Part shown: in pieces, positions 56,253 through 64,000 of the stretch
Numbering within the stretch: position 1 is the first letter of the stretch
Layout: each line of letters starts with the position of its first letter
Assembly (NCBI RefSeq): GCF_003984645.1
Contig: NZ_RWKI01000004.1
Span: forward strand, 310,001 to 374,000
From: Variovorax sp. MHTC-1
Lineage (GTDB): Bacteria > Pseudomonadota > Gammaproteobacteria > Burkholderiales > Burkholderiaceae_C
DNA: 64,000 bases
Direction: 5' to 3'
Program-made: the position numbers and the translations under genes
The notes under the pieces: generated by a model
Seen by the model: only the letters and a program-made list of their open reading frames with translations
Told to the model about the DNA's origin: nothing
Database searches by the model: none

Positions 56253-57013
56253 CCCGTCTGAATGTCATTCGCGAGGGCGGAGGCCCTATCGTCGTGCTGA
56301 GCCACGCGCTGGGCTGCGACCTGCACATGTGGGACGAGGTGGCGGCCGTGCTGGCCCGCGCCCACACCGTGCTGCGCTACGACCACCGCAACCACGGCGG
56401 CTCCGAGCGGGTGCCTGGCCCGTTCAGCATGCAGGCGCTGGCCGAGGATGCGGCAGCGCTGATCGAGCGCGAAGCCGAAGGCGAGCCGGTGCACTTCGTC
56501 GGCCTCTCGATGGGCGGCATGGCCGCGCAGGCGCTGGCGCCGATGTATCCGCAGCTGCTGAAGAGCATCGTGATCGCCAATTCGTCGGCGCACTATCCCG
56601 ACACCGCGCCTTGGCGCACGCGCGTCGAGACCGTGCAGGCCCAGGGCGTGGCCGCGATCGCGCCGGGCGCCGTGGCGCGCTGGCTCACGCCCGCCTACAT
56701 GGCCACGCCCGAGGGCGCCGAAGCCGCGCGCCGCCTGAGCGACACGCTGGTCGGCACCGATGCGGCCGGCTACATGGCAAGCTGCGGCGCGGTGAGCGCG
56801 ATCGACTTCCGCGAGAGCAATCGCAGGATCGCGACGCCCGCGCTGGTGATCGCGGGCCTGCGCGACGAGGCGACGCCGCTCGCCATGTCCGAGGCGATGG
56901 TGGCCGCCATCCCCGGCGCGCGTCTCGCGACCATCGACGCGGCGCACCTGAGCGCGGTCGAGCGGCCGGTGGAATTCAGCCAGCTGTTGATCGACTTCTG
57001 GCGCAGCCTCTGA
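56249..57013 (+). CDS. pcaD: 3-oxoadipate enol-lactonase
   Basis: This alpha/beta-hydrolase of 254 residues opens the enol-lactone to 3-oxoadipate. The nucleophile elbow is GLSMGG (Ser87); the acid is in GLRDEATP near 206 and the histidine in DAAHLSAVERP near 231. The oxyanion-hole region SHALGCDLHMW matches 3-oxoadipate enol-lactonases. It is the third coupled pca gene. The thiolase and CoA-transferase genes that complete the pathway are not in the window. Confidence 0.93.
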   Translation: MTRLNVIREGGGPIVVLSHALGCDLHMWDEVAAVLARAHTVLRYDHRNHGGSERVPGPFSMQALAEDAAALIEREAEGEPVHFVGLSMGGMAAQALAPMYPQLLKSIVIANSSAHYPDTAPWRTRVETVQAQGVAAIAPGAVARWLTPAYMATPEGAEAARRLSDTLVGTDAAGYMASCGAVSAIDFRESNRRIATPALVIAGLRDEATPLAMSEAMVAAIPGARLATIDAAHLSAVERPVEFSQLLIDFWRSL

Positions 57014-57028
57014 CGAGAAGGAACACCG

Positions 57029-57703
57029 ATGACATCCCGCCTCAAGATCGATTTCGTGTCCGACGTGTCCTGCCCCTGGTGCGCCGTCGGCCTCGGTGCG
57101 CTCGAAGCCGCGCTCGAGCGCGTGGCGCCCGAGATCAGCGCCGAGCTGCACTTCCAGCCCTTCGAGCTCAACCCGCAGATGCCGTCGGAAGGCCAGGATG
57201 CCTTCGAGCACCTGAACCAGAAATACGGTTCCTCGCGCGAGCAGCAAGCGCAGGCGCGCGAAGCGATCCGTGCGCGCGGTGCGGCGGTGGGCTTCGAGTT
57301 CCGCGAAGAAGGGCGCTCGCGCGTCTACAACACCTTCGATGCGCACCGCCTCTTGCACTGGGCTTCGCTCGAAGACGGCGTCAAGCAGGTGGCGCTCAAG
57401 AAGGCGCTGCTCAAGGCCTGCCACACCGACGGCGAGAACCCTTCCGACCCCGAACTGCTGGTGCGCCTGGCCGCCGAGGCCGGCCTCGACCCGCAACGTG
57501 CGCGTGCCATCCTGGAGAGCGAAGAGTACGCGGCGGAAACCCGCGAGCGCGAGCGCCTCTACACCGATGCCGGCATCCACTCGGTGCCCGCCATCATCAT
57601 CAACAACAAGCACCTGATCTCCGGCGGCCAGCCGGTGGAAGTGTTCGAGCGCGCACTGCGGCAGATTGCCGGCGCGGAGCCGCCGGCCACGGCGCTGGCC
57701 TGA
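57029..57703 (+). CDS. DsbA-family oxidoreductase, FrnE-like
   Basis: This 224-residue cytoplasmic thioredoxin-fold protein has a CPWC motif at residues 15-18 (SDVSCPWCAVG) and the conserved cis-proline region GIHSVPAIIINNKHLISGGQ. FrnE-type proteins are linked to polyketide or aromatic metabolism and to disulfide exchange; related proteins are isomerases. Its role in the pathway is unclear. It is 15 bp after pcaD and ends the operon; there is no signal peptide. Confidence 0.88.
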   Translation: MTSRLKIDFVSDVSCPWCAVGLGALEAALERVAPEISAELHFQPFELNPQMPSEGQDAFEHLNQKYGSSREQQAQAREAIRARGAAVGFEFREEGRSRVYNTFDAHRLLHWASLEDGVKQVALKKALLKACHTDGENPSDPELLVRLAAEAGLDPQRARAILESEEYAAETRERERLYTDAGIHSVPAIIINNKHLISGGQPVEVFERALRQIAGAEPPATALA

Positions 57704-57777
57704 GCGGGCGGCCTATACCGACTCACGAGCGTGCCGCGCGCTGCAAAGGCGCCCACGGGTCCGGCGCGGCGCGCCAC

Positions 57778-58244
57778 TGTGGCGGTCGGCGCCTAAGCGC
57801 CGACTCCCCTGCGATGCTCGCGCAGCCGGCCTGCCGCAGAACTCGCTGCGTTCACTTCGTTCACTCCGCTCAAACAGCTGCGGCAAGTCAGATCACGAAG
57901 CACGCCTGTCCTTCGGCAGGCGTGCGGCCGGCTGCGCTGCGCTTCTCGGCGCCACACAGGCGCGCCGCACCGGCCCCGCGGACGCCTTTGCGGGATGCGT
58001 TGCGCCGGTTTCCGGCTTCCCCAAACACCCCCGACGCCTCCTCCGCGGAAGGTGGTCTGCGGACCGGGCGACTTCTGGGGCGGCGAGGAGCGCAGCCTGG
58101 GGACGGGCGCGTGCGCAGCACGCGCTTCGTGAACTGACTCGCCGCGGCTGTTTGAGCGCAGCGCCCCGCAGGGGCGCGTAGAGTTCCGCGGCGCCGCCCT
58201 CAGGCGAGCACCGCAGCGAAGTCGGCGCAACGCGCCGACCGCCC
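57778..58244. repeat. palindromic repeat cassette, second locus
   Basis: The 606-bp gap between the FrnE-like and LysR genes (57704-58309) holds a cassette like that at 15.7-16.5 kb. Imperfect inverted arms (GCGGTCGGCGCCTAAGCGCC at 57782 and CGCAACGCGCCGACCGCC near 58226, on opposite strands) enclose a core at 57813-57952 and GAGGAGCGCAGCCTGGG. The flanks 57704-57777 and 58245-58309 hold nothing I recognise. Open frames across it are repeat-derived. Confidence 0.75.
57813..57952 (+). repeat. 139-bp repeat core, copy 2
   Basis: This is nearly identical to 15922-16060, including both internal hairpins. Differences are scattered single bases (for example CACTTCGTTCACTCCGCTC in place of CACTGCGTTCACTGCGCTC). 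Both copies lie on the plus strand. Confidence 0.8.
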
Positions 58245-58309
58245 CAGCAGGAGCCCGGGCCGCAGACCGCCTTCGGCGGCGCGCAAGGCCTGCATCACCA
58301 CCATCGGCA

Positions 58310-59173
58310 TCAGGCCTTGCCCAGCATCTCGATCAGCCGCGCCAGCGCCACCGAAGGCGTGCCGCGCCAGACCAGATGCGTGCGGTTGCTGCGGACGCGT
58401 TGCGGCAGGGCGTGCTGCTGCACGTCGGCGGTCGCGCGCAGCGCCTTCAGCACCGAGAGCGGCACGATGGCAAAGCCCGTGCCGGCCGCGACGCAGGCGA
58501 TCATCGCCTGGTAGGACGAGAACTCCAGCGAGCGCGCCGGCACGATGCCGCCCTTGCCCAGCCACTGCTCCAGCAGCCGGCGGTACGAACAGCCCTGCGC
58601 GAACGCGATCAGCGTGGCGCCGGCGAGATCGCCGGGCCGCGTGACCGAGGCGATGCTGCGCGCGGTGACCAGCACCAGTTCTTCCTCGAACACCGCCAGC
58701 GTTTCCAAGCCTGACGCCGAGAAGGGCTCGGAGACGAAGGCTGCCTCGATATCGAAGGCGTCGACCTTCTTCAGCAGCGCGCCCGTGGTGCCGGTGGCCA
58801 GCTCGACCACCACGCCGGGATAGAGCTTGTGGAAGCGCGAGAGCACCGGCGCGAGCCGGCTGCCGGCCGTGCTTTCGAGCGAACCGAGCTTGAAGGTGCC
58901 GAGCGGCAGGTCGCTGCGCAGCTCGCTCTCCGCCTCGTCGGCCAGGCGCAGCAGGCGATCGGCATAGGGCAGCAGCTTGCGCCCCGCCGGCGCCAGCGCG
59001 AGCGAACGGCCCTGACGCAGGAACAGCTTGTGGCCGAGCCGCTCTTCCAGCTGCTGGATGCGGGTCGTGATGTTCGACTGCACGCGGTGGAGCTTGCCGG
59101 CGGCGCGGATCACCCCGCCTTCGGCCACCACGGTGCGGAAGATCTCCAGCGAGTCGAGATCGATTGTTCTCAT
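58310..59173 (-). CDS. LysR-family regulator
   Basis: This 287-residue LTTR has an N-terminal helix-turn-helix (about 1-60, AAGKLHRVQSNITTRIQQLE then RLGHKLFLRQGRSLALAPAG) and a substrate-binding domain (LGSLESTAGSRLAPVL, SYRRLLEQWLGKGG). It is divergent from the YbfB-like transporter with 66 bp between, so it is most likely that gene's activator or repressor. The effector is unknown. Confidence 0.9.
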   Translation of the reverse strand: MRTIDLDSLEIFRTVVAEGGVIRAAGKLHRVQSNITTRIQQLEERLGHKLFLRQGRSLALAPAGRKLLPYADRLLRLADEAESELRSDLPLGTFKLGSLESTAGSRLAPVLSRFHKLYPGVVVELATGTTGALLKKVDAFDIEAAFVSEPFSASGLETLAVFEEELVLVTARSIASVTRPGDLAGATLIAFAQGCSYRRLLEQWLGKGGIVPARSLEFSSYQAMIACVAAGTGFAIVPLSVLKALRATADVQQHALPQRVRSNRTHLVWRGTPSVALARLIEMLGKA

Positions 59174-59177
59174 ACCA

Positions 59178-59201
59178 AGAATGGTTGTTCTGAATAATTC
59201 A
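59178..59201. promoter_or_regulatory. candidate LysR binding region
   Basis: In the 66-bp divergent gap, AGAA-TGGTTG-TTCT (59178-59191) adjoins TGAAT-A-ATTCA (59191-59201). Two adjoining dyads next to the LysR start fit the usual autoregulatory arrangement of LTTR sites. Confidence 0.45.
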
Positions 59202-59239
59202 TTTGTGGCGCATTCGCATTCTGCGTCTAATCACTGGCC

Positions 59240-60391
59240 ATGTCGAATGCCGCTGTCACCGCGCCGAAGCCTTCCTTCCTTGCCGTCTGCACGGCGGGCC
59301 TGCTCGCGCTGGCGATAGCGATGGGCATCGGGCGCTTCGCCTTCACGCCGATGCTGCCGCTCATGATTCGCGACGGCAGCGCCGACGTGGCGGCCGGCGG
59401 CTGGCTCGCCGCCGCCAACTACGCGGGCTACCTGCTGGGCGCACTCAGCACGGCGCGCATCCCGCTCTCGCCGCAGCGTGTCGGGCTGCTCGCGCTGGCC
59501 GCGATCGCGCTCACCACCGCGGCGATGGGCTGGACCGATTCGCTCGCGCTCTGGCTCGTGCTGCGTTTCGTGGCCGGCGTGGCGAGCGCCTGGGCGCTGG
59601 TGAGCACCAGTGTCTGGTGCCTGGCCTGGCTCGCGCGCTTCGACCGTCCCGCGGGGCCGGGCCTGCTCTACGCCGGCGTCGGCGCCGGCATCGCGCTGGC
59701 CGGCCTCTACTGCTGGCACGCCGGCGCGGCCGGCGTCGCGCCCGACGCGCTGTGGCTGCAACTGGGTGCGCTGGCGCTGGTGGGGCTGCTCGCGGTGGCC
59801 GTGCTGATGCCGCGCGGCACGGTCGCGCAGGCCTCCGCGAGTGCAACGTCCGGCGGCGCGCCCTGGGGCCTGGTCATCTGCTACGGGATTCTCGGTTTCG
59901 GCTACATCCTGCCGGCCACCTTCCTGCCGGTGCTGGCGCGCGCGGTGGTCGACGATCCGGCCGTGTTCGGCGCTGCCTGGCCGGTGTTCGGCGCGGCGGC
60001 CGCGCTGTCGACGCTGCTCGCCAGCGTGCTGCTGGCGCGGGTCGCGCGGCGCCATGTGCTGGCCGGAAGCCATGCCTTGATGGCGCTGGGTTGCCTGCTG
60101 CCGGTGCTGCACCTGTCGGCCTCGACCGTGCTGCTGGCCGCGCTGCTGGTGGGCGGCACCTTCATGGTCGCGACCATGGCCGGCATGCAGGAGGCGAGGG
60201 CGCGCACCGTGGGCGACCCGACCCGCGCCCTTGGCCGCATGACCGCGGCCTTCGCCATCGGCCAGATGGCCGGGCCGGTGCTCTCGTCCGCGCTGAGCGG
60301 CAGCGCACAAGGCTTCGGCGGCCTCTTCATCGCGCTGGCCGTCGGTGCCGTCGCGCTGCTCGGCAGTGCGTGGTGGCTGCTGCGCGCATGA
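59240..60391 (+). CDS. YbfB/YjiJ-family MFS transporter
   Basis: This 383-residue, 12-helix transporter has the family opening LAIAMGIGRFAFTPMLPLMI near residues 24-43, GWLAAANYAGYLLGAL and the late GRMTAAFAIGQMAGPVLSS. Substrates of this family are poorly known. Divergence from a LysR gene and the following CMD-like gene suggest uptake or efflux of a small organic acid. Confidence 0.9.
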   Translation: MSNAAVTAPKPSFLAVCTAGLLALAIAMGIGRFAFTPMLPLMIRDGSADVAAGGWLAAANYAGYLLGALSTARIPLSPQRVGLLALAAIALTTAAMGWTDSLALWLVLRFVAGVASAWALVSTSVWCLAWLARFDRPAGPGLLYAGVGAGIALAGLYCWHAGAAGVAPDALWLQLGALALVGLLAVAVLMPRGTVAQASASATSGGAPWGLVICYGILGFGYILPATFLPVLARAVVDDPAVFGAAWPVFGAAAALSTLLASVLLARVARRHVLAGSHALMALGCLLPVLHLSASTVLLAALLVGGTFMVATMAGMQEARARTVGDPTRALGRMTAAFAIGQMAGPVLSSALSGSAQGFGGLFIALAVGAVALLGSAWWLLRA

Positions 60392-60432
60392 TTCCCGTCT
60401 CTGTTTCTCTCCATTGAAAAAAGGAACCGTTC

Positions 60433-61026
60433 ATGTTCGAACAAGGCCATACCCGTCCCTGGACCGAGCGCCTGCCGATGCCGGCAGCCGACGCGATGTC
60501 GCAGGCGCAGCGCGCCGCCGCCCAGGCGCTGATCGACGGTCCGCGCAAGGCGGTCTTCGGGCCCTTCGTCCCCTTGCTGCAAAGCCCGGTGCTGATGGAA
60601 CGCATCGGCAGCCTCGGCGAGTATCTGCGCTTCGACAGCCAGCTCAATGTGCGCGTGCGCGAGCTCGTGACCTGCGCGGTCGCGCGCCACGTGGGCAACC
60701 AGTTCGAGTGGGTGCTGCATGCGCCGGCCGCGGTCAAGGCCGGCGTGAGCGCCGACGCCATCGAAGCGCTGCGCCTCGGCCGGCGCGCGGCACCGTTGGC
60801 GGAGGACGAACAGCTTGCGCTCGATCTCGCGCTGGAGCTGCTGCACCACCACGGCGTGAGCGAGCCGACCTACGCCGCGGCGGAGGCCCGCTTCGGCAAG
60901 CCGGCGGTCGTCGAGCTCAGCGCGCTGGTGGGCTATTTCGCGATGGTCTGCTGGGTGATGAACGTGGCGCACACGCCGGTCAAGGGCGCCGAGGGACAGC
61001 CGGGGCTGGAGGCCTTCCCGCTCTAG
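60433..61026 (+). CDS. carboxymuconolactone decarboxylase family protein
   Basis: This 197-residue CMD/AhpD-fold protein has the helical core VRELVTCAVARHVGNQFEWV near residues 74-93 and the late VELSALVGYFAMVCWVMNVA. It lacks a CxxC pair (Cys and His stand instead), so it is not an AhpD peroxidase. Its substrate is unknown and it is only distantly like the PcaC in this window. AAAGGA lies 9 bases before the ATG. It may share a message with the transporter 41 bp upstream. Confidence 0.85.
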   Translation: MFEQGHTRPWTERLPMPAADAMSQAQRAAAQALIDGPRKAVFGPFVPLLQSPVLMERIGSLGEYLRFDSQLNVRVRELVTCAVARHVGNQFEWVLHAPAAVKAGVSADAIEALRLGRRAAPLAEDEQLALDLALELLHHHGVSEPTYAAAEARFGKPAVVELSALVGYFAMVCWVMNVAHTPVKGAEGQPGLEAFPL

Positions 61027-61074
61027 GCCTTGCCTCAACTGATCTCTTTATGGCGTTCAAGTCGATGAAAATAA

Positions 61075-61112
61075 ATCGCTTTTAGAAACGGGTGCCCGCT
61101 TCGAAAATCTGC
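61075..61112 (+). promoter_or_regulatory. shared 38-bp promoter block, copy A
   Basis: ATCGCTTTTAGAAA and CTTCGAAAATC recur with identical spacing at 62986-63023. The block contains two dyads, TTTT-A-GAAA and TTCGAA, about two helical turns apart, and ends 28 bp before the binding-protein ATG. A common regulator, perhaps the LysR protein encoded at 62038, is the likely reader. Confidence 0.6.
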
Positions 61113-61140
61113 CGCAACGCAACCTTCTCGAAAGCTCCCG

Positions 61141-62034
61141 ATGAAATTTCGACTCTCACTGACCTTGGGCCTCTGCGCCGCGCTGCTGTGCTCGACCGCG
61201 CTGGCCCAAAGCGACACGCTGAGCAAGATCAAGGCGAGCGGAAGCATCTCGATCGGCGGCCGCGACAGCCAGATTCCGTTCTCGTACAAGCCTACCGGCG
61301 GCGGCGATCCGGTCGGTTTCACCAACGACATCTGCCTGAAGATCGTGGAGGCGATCAAGGCCAGGCTCGGCATGCCCAACCTGGAAGTGCGCTACACGAT
61401 CCTGACCTCGACCAACCGCATTCCGCTGTTGACCAACGGCACCGTCGACCTCGACTGCGCGACCACCACGAACACGGTCCAGCGGCAGCAGCAGGTGGCC
61501 TTTGCGCCGAGTCATTTCGTCACCAGCATCACCGCCGCGGTGAAAAAAAATTCGGGCATCAATTCGTTGGGCGAGCTGAACGGCAAGACGGTCTCGACGG
61601 TCGCCGGCAGCACCGGGGTCCAGCTTCTGCGTGCCTATCGCAAGTCCGGAAACATCGAGGTCGAAGAAGTCGCGGCGAAGGACACGGCGGACGGATTCCT
61701 GCTCCTCGCCTCCGACCGCACGGCCGCCTACATCCTCGACGACGTGCAGCTCGCTGGCCTGATCGCCACTTCCCCGAAACCGGGCGACTTCAAGATCCTC
61801 ACCTCGGAGTCGCTGCGCCAGGAGCCCTACGGCATCATGTACCGCAAGGACGACCCGCAGCTCAAGGAACTCGTGGACAAGACGGTGACCGATCTGATGA
61901 AGTCGGGCGCCATCGAGCAGATCTATGCCAAGTGGTTCATGAAGCCGATCCCGCCGACCAATGCGAACCTGAACTTTCCGATGACCGAGGCGGTGAAGGA
62001 GATCTACAAGAACCCCAACAACAAGGGCGTGTGA
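61141..62034 (+). CDS. amino-acid-type ABC binding protein (orphan)
   Basis: This 297-residue periplasmic protein has a signal peptide (MKFRLSLTLGLCAALLCSTA, cleavage about residue 22). The SBP_bac_3 fold of the glutamate/aspartate group shows GSISIGGRDSQIPFSYKPTG, TILTSTNRIPLLTNGTVDLD and ELNGKTVSTVAGSTG. No permease or ATPase gene is next to it, so it must use another importer or act as a sensor partner. Its stop lies 3 bp from the convergent LysR gene. Confidence 0.9.
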   Translation: MKFRLSLTLGLCAALLCSTALAQSDTLSKIKASGSISIGGRDSQIPFSYKPTGGGDPVGFTNDICLKIVEAIKARLGMPNLEVRYTILTSTNRIPLLTNGTVDLDCATTTNTVQRQQQVAFAPSHFVTSITAAVKKNSGINSLGELNGKTVSTVAGSTGVQLLRAYRKSGNIEVEEVAAKDTADGFLLLASDRTAAYILDDVQLAGLIATSPKPGDFKILTSESLRQEPYGIMYRKDDPQLKELVDKTVTDLMKSGAIEQIYAKWFMKPIPPTNANLNFPMTEAVKEIYKNPNNKGV

Positions 62035-62037
62035 ACC

Positions 62038-62946
62038 TCATCCCTTGACGGCCTGAAACATCCGGGTGAAGTCGCAGCACGACTGGGCCAGCATGATGAT
62101 CGACGCCAGCAACGAACTCCGGTGCTCTCCCTTGTACATCGCGACGTAGGTGACGGGCGGAAGGGCGGGCGTCACCTTGATGAGCGCCAGCGATCCTTCT
62201 TCCAGCATCTGGCTCACCGCTTCCTTCGGCAGGTAGCTCACGCCGAGGCCGGAGATCGTCAATCCGATCAAGGCCACCAGGTTGTGGATGACGATGGGGT
62301 TCGAAGGCTGGACCCCCAGATCCTTCATCCAGCTGTCGTAGAGCAGACCCGTCCCGGACTTGACGCCCTGGAGCAGCATTCGGTGGCTCGCCAGTTCGTG
62401 CAGGCGGATCGGCTTGCCGCTCTTGACCAGGCCCGGCTTGCACATCCAGGCGCTTTCGACCTTGCCGATCGCCTTCTTGGGAATCCGCGTATCGGCGAAG
62501 GCATCGGGCACGACGATCAGGTCCAGTTCGTCTGCCAGCACCTTCTCGCGCAGGTTGACGCTGCTGTCCACGTCCGGCTCGAGGGTGACCTTGGGGTAGT
62601 GCTCCTGGATCAGCTCGACCCAGCGCGGCAGCCAGGTCATCGCCGTGAGCTCGGTGACGCCGATGCGAACGCGGCGTTCGATCACGTCGATGCGGCTGAA
62701 CTGCTCGACGGCGGCATCGCGCTGATCGAGCAGCTTCCTGGCCAGCACGAACATCTCCTCGCCCTTGTCGGTGAGACGCGCGGAGCGCTGGCTGCGATCG
62801 AACAGCTCGGTGTCGAACACCATCTCGAGCTCGTGGACCCGCTTGGACACCGCCGATTGCGAGGTGTGCAGCTTGTGGGCGGCCAGCGCGAAGCTGCCGA
62901 GCTCGCCGATCCAGTACAGCGCCTCGAGCTGCTTGAAAGTCATCAT
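62038..62946 (-). CDS. LysR-family regulator
   Basis: This 302-residue LTTR has the N-terminal helix-turn-helix LHTSQSAVSKRVHELEMVFD near residues 25-44 and an effector domain (RVRIGVTELTAMTWLPRWVE). The ATG at 62946 is chosen because AGAGG lies about 7 bases upstream; ATG 62967 would add seven residues (MRKRGPT). It is divergent from the class V enzyme gene and convergent with the orphan binding protein. The shared 38-bp block lies in its own upstream region. Confidence 0.9.
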   Translation of the reverse strand: MMTFKQLEALYWIGELGSFALAAHKLHTSQSAVSKRVHELEMVFDTELFDRSQRSARLTDKGEEMFVLARKLLDQRDAAVEQFSRIDVIERRVRIGVTELTAMTWLPRWVELIQEHYPKVTLEPDVDSSVNLREKVLADELDLIVVPDAFADTRIPKKAIGKVESAWMCKPGLVKSGKPIRLHELASHRMLLQGVKSGTGLLYDSWMKDLGVQPSNPIVIHNLVALIGLTISGLGVSYLPKEAVSQMLEEGSLALIKVTPALPPVTYVAMYKGEHRSSLLASIIMLAQSCCDFTRMFQAVKG

Positions 62947-62985
62947 GGTCGGGCCTCTTTTTCTCATCGAGTCAAATCGAAAAAT

Positions 62986-63023
62986 ATCGCTTTTGGAAAT
63001 CTTTTACCACTTCGAAAATCGGC
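62986..63023 (+). promoter_or_regulatory. shared 38-bp promoter block, copy B
   Basis: ATCGCTTTTGGAAA and CTTCGAAAATC match copy A (61075-61112) with the same internal spacing. The block ends 24 bp before the class V enzyme ATG and lies 40 bp upstream of the LysR start, so it could serve both divergent genes. Confidence 0.6.
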
Positions 63024-63047
63024 GCTGCCGAACCATGGAACAACCCG

Positions 63048-64000
63048 ATGAACATCGCTGAAGGCGAACTCTTTTCCGGCGCTTTGATGAAGGAGGTGAA
63101 GAGCCGCTTCCACTACGTCGACCACGACATGAACGGCCGCGAGCGTCTCTTCTTCGACAACGCGGGCGGGTCGTTCCGATTGAAGGCTGCCGTCGATCAG
63201 TTCGCCCGCATCGACGCCTTGCCTGATTGCCCGGAGCGCATCCACGAACTCGCGGTCTTTCTGCAGCAGGTCCAGGCCAGGGGAACGGAAGACCTTCGCA
63301 CGATCCTGAATGCCAGGGGCGGCAGCGTCTACGCCTCTCTCACGGCCTCGGGGGGGATGTTCGACATGGTCCGCGCGGTGGCCGAGAACGTTCGCGGCAC
63401 GAACATGGTGACCACCGTGCTCGAGCATCCCTCCTCTTTCGACGCCATGTCCCTCTACGCCGAGCGCACGGGCAAGGAGCTGCGGGTCGCGAAGTCGAAC
63501 CCGGCCACCGGCGGGATCGATGTGGAAGAGATCGTCGGCCTGGTCGACGAGAACACCTCCTTGCTGAGCGTGATCTATGCGTCCAACATCTCCGGCGCCA
63601 AGCTCGACATTCACGAGATCGTGAAGCAGGCGCGCGCCATCAAGCCGGACCTGTACGTCGTCGTGGATGCGGTGCAGCACGCGCCGCACGGCCTGATCGA
63701 TCTGCAGCGGACGCCGGTGGACGGCATCAATATCGCGCCCTACAAATTCTTCGGCTGCAGGGGATCCGGCATGTCGTGGCTGTCGGAGCGCGCCTCCGTT
63801 CTGCCGCACCACAAGCTGGCCGGCAAGAAGAAGGACTTCTGGGACCTGGGCAGCGCCGCACCCTGGCAGTTCGCCGTCGTGACCGAGATCGTGAACTACG
63901 TGTGCTGGCTCGGCAGCCGCTTCGTCGCGAGCGACAACCGGCGCACCCTGTTCGCGAGCGGCATTCAGCGAATCGAACTGCACGAACGCGCGCTGCTCGC
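63048..64000 (+). CDS. class V aminotransferase-fold PLP enzyme, 5' part
   Basis: The gene runs off the window; 317 codons are present with no stop. It has the cysteine desulfurase / isopenicillin-N-epimerase fold: FFDNAGGSFRLKAAV near residue 35, VTTVLEHPSSFDAMSLY near 121, the PLP-contacting VVVDAVQHAPHGLIDLQ near 205-221, and the Schiff-base lysine in NIAPYKFFGCRGSGMSWLS near 232. The usual SxHK is APYK here. The reaction is unknown; context with an orphan amino-acid-binding protein suggests an amino acid substrate. Confidence 0.85.
   Translation, partial: MNIAEGELFSGALMKEVKSRFHYVDHDMNGRERLFFDNAGGSFRLKAAVDQFARIDALPDCPERIHELAVFLQQVQARGTEDLRTILNARGGSVYASLTASGGMFDMVRAVAENVRGTNMVTTVLEHPSSFDAMSLYAERTGKELRVAKSNPATGGIDVEEIVGLVDENTSLLSVIYASNISGAKLDIHEIVKQARAIKPDLYVVVDAVQHAPHGLIDLQRTPVDGINIAPYKFFGCRGSGMSWLSERASVLPHHKLAGKKKDFWDLGSAAPWQFAVVTEIVNYVCWLGSRFVASDNRRTLFASGIQRIELHERALL

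Noticed and set aside
57666..58230. Open frames across the second repeat cassette and long extensions of the pcaD/FrnE region
   Set aside because: They contain the same core-derived peptide (QNSLRSLRSLRSNSCGK) as the first cassette, so they reflect the repeat, not genes.

Overview
The window is a high-GC, densely coded segment of a proteobacterial chromosome. Gene content, the dispersed repeats and the many ATGA-overlapping operons fit a Comamonadaceae (Burkholderiales) genome, most likely Variovorax or a close relative. This assignment is an inference from recognisable protein families and repeat types, not from a database match. I see no rRNA, tRNA, CRISPR array, prophage or complete insertion sequence.

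Layout. 1-1 kb: an alpha-E protein. 1-11.4 kb: a complete glycerol locus. glpR-glpK lie on the minus strand; glpD and an ABC-type glycerol importer (two ATPases, two permeases, a small DUF2160 membrane protein and a large binding protein) lie on the plus strand. 11.4-18.4 kb: a histidine phosphatase, then on the minus strand an HD phosphohydrolase, a lytic transglycosylase, and a MoxR / DUF58 / transglutaminase module interrupted by a 0.7 kb palindromic repeat cassette. 18.4-26.5 kb: an HDAC-like deacetylase, an MscS channel, then etfBA, an acyl-CoA dehydrogenase, a nitronate monooxygenase and an acyltransferase. A TetR-type palindrome sits at the etf promoter. 26.5-30.8 kb: a glycosyltransferase and a GbsR-cydA-cydB (bd oxidase) operon. 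30.9-35.4 kb: ArsR, SRPBCC, an ECF42-type sigma factor, two DGPF/YCII proteins and a DHA2 transporter, mostly with overlapping ends. 35.4-38.6 kb: aroC, an MFS transporter and an AbrB/PIN toxin-antitoxin pair behind a perfect palindrome. 38.6-44.5 kb: a ROK-regulated sugar ABC importer with a fructokinase-like kinase. 44.7-57.7 kb: a shikimate/quinate-to-beta-ketoadipate cluster (MHS transporter, PcaR-like IclR regulator, two divergent shikimate-dehydrogenase-like proteins, a dehydroshikimate dehydratase, a five-gene Liv-type ABC importer, pcaB, pcaC, pcaD and a DsbA-like protein). 58.3-64 kb: two LysR regulators, a YbfB-type MFS transporter, a carboxymuconolactone-decarboxylase-like protein, an orphan amino-acid-type binding protein and the 5' part of a class V aminotransferase-like gene.

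How it works together. The glycerol genes import glycerol by ABC transport, phosphorylate it and oxidise it to DHAP. The 44.7-57.7 kb cluster would import a hydroaromatic or aromatic acid, dehydrogenate and dehydrate it to protocatechuate and run the middle of the protocatechuate branch. Protocatechuate 3,4-dioxygenase and the thiolase steps are not in the window.

Most worth a second look: (1) an 86-bp repeated leader running exactly from one ATG to the ATG of the next gene at two loci, encoding nearly the same 29-residue peptide; (2) a related ~98-bp hairpin element placed just before two unrelated solute-binding-protein genes; (3) complementary motif loss in the two glycerol ABC ATPases; (4) a 257-bp MITE-like element inserted into a CTAG that supplies the stop codons of two convergent genes; (5) a 38-bp promoter-like block shared by the orphan binding protein and the class V enzyme; (6) the two SDH-like proteins lacking the usual shikimate-binding motifs inside a catabolic operon.
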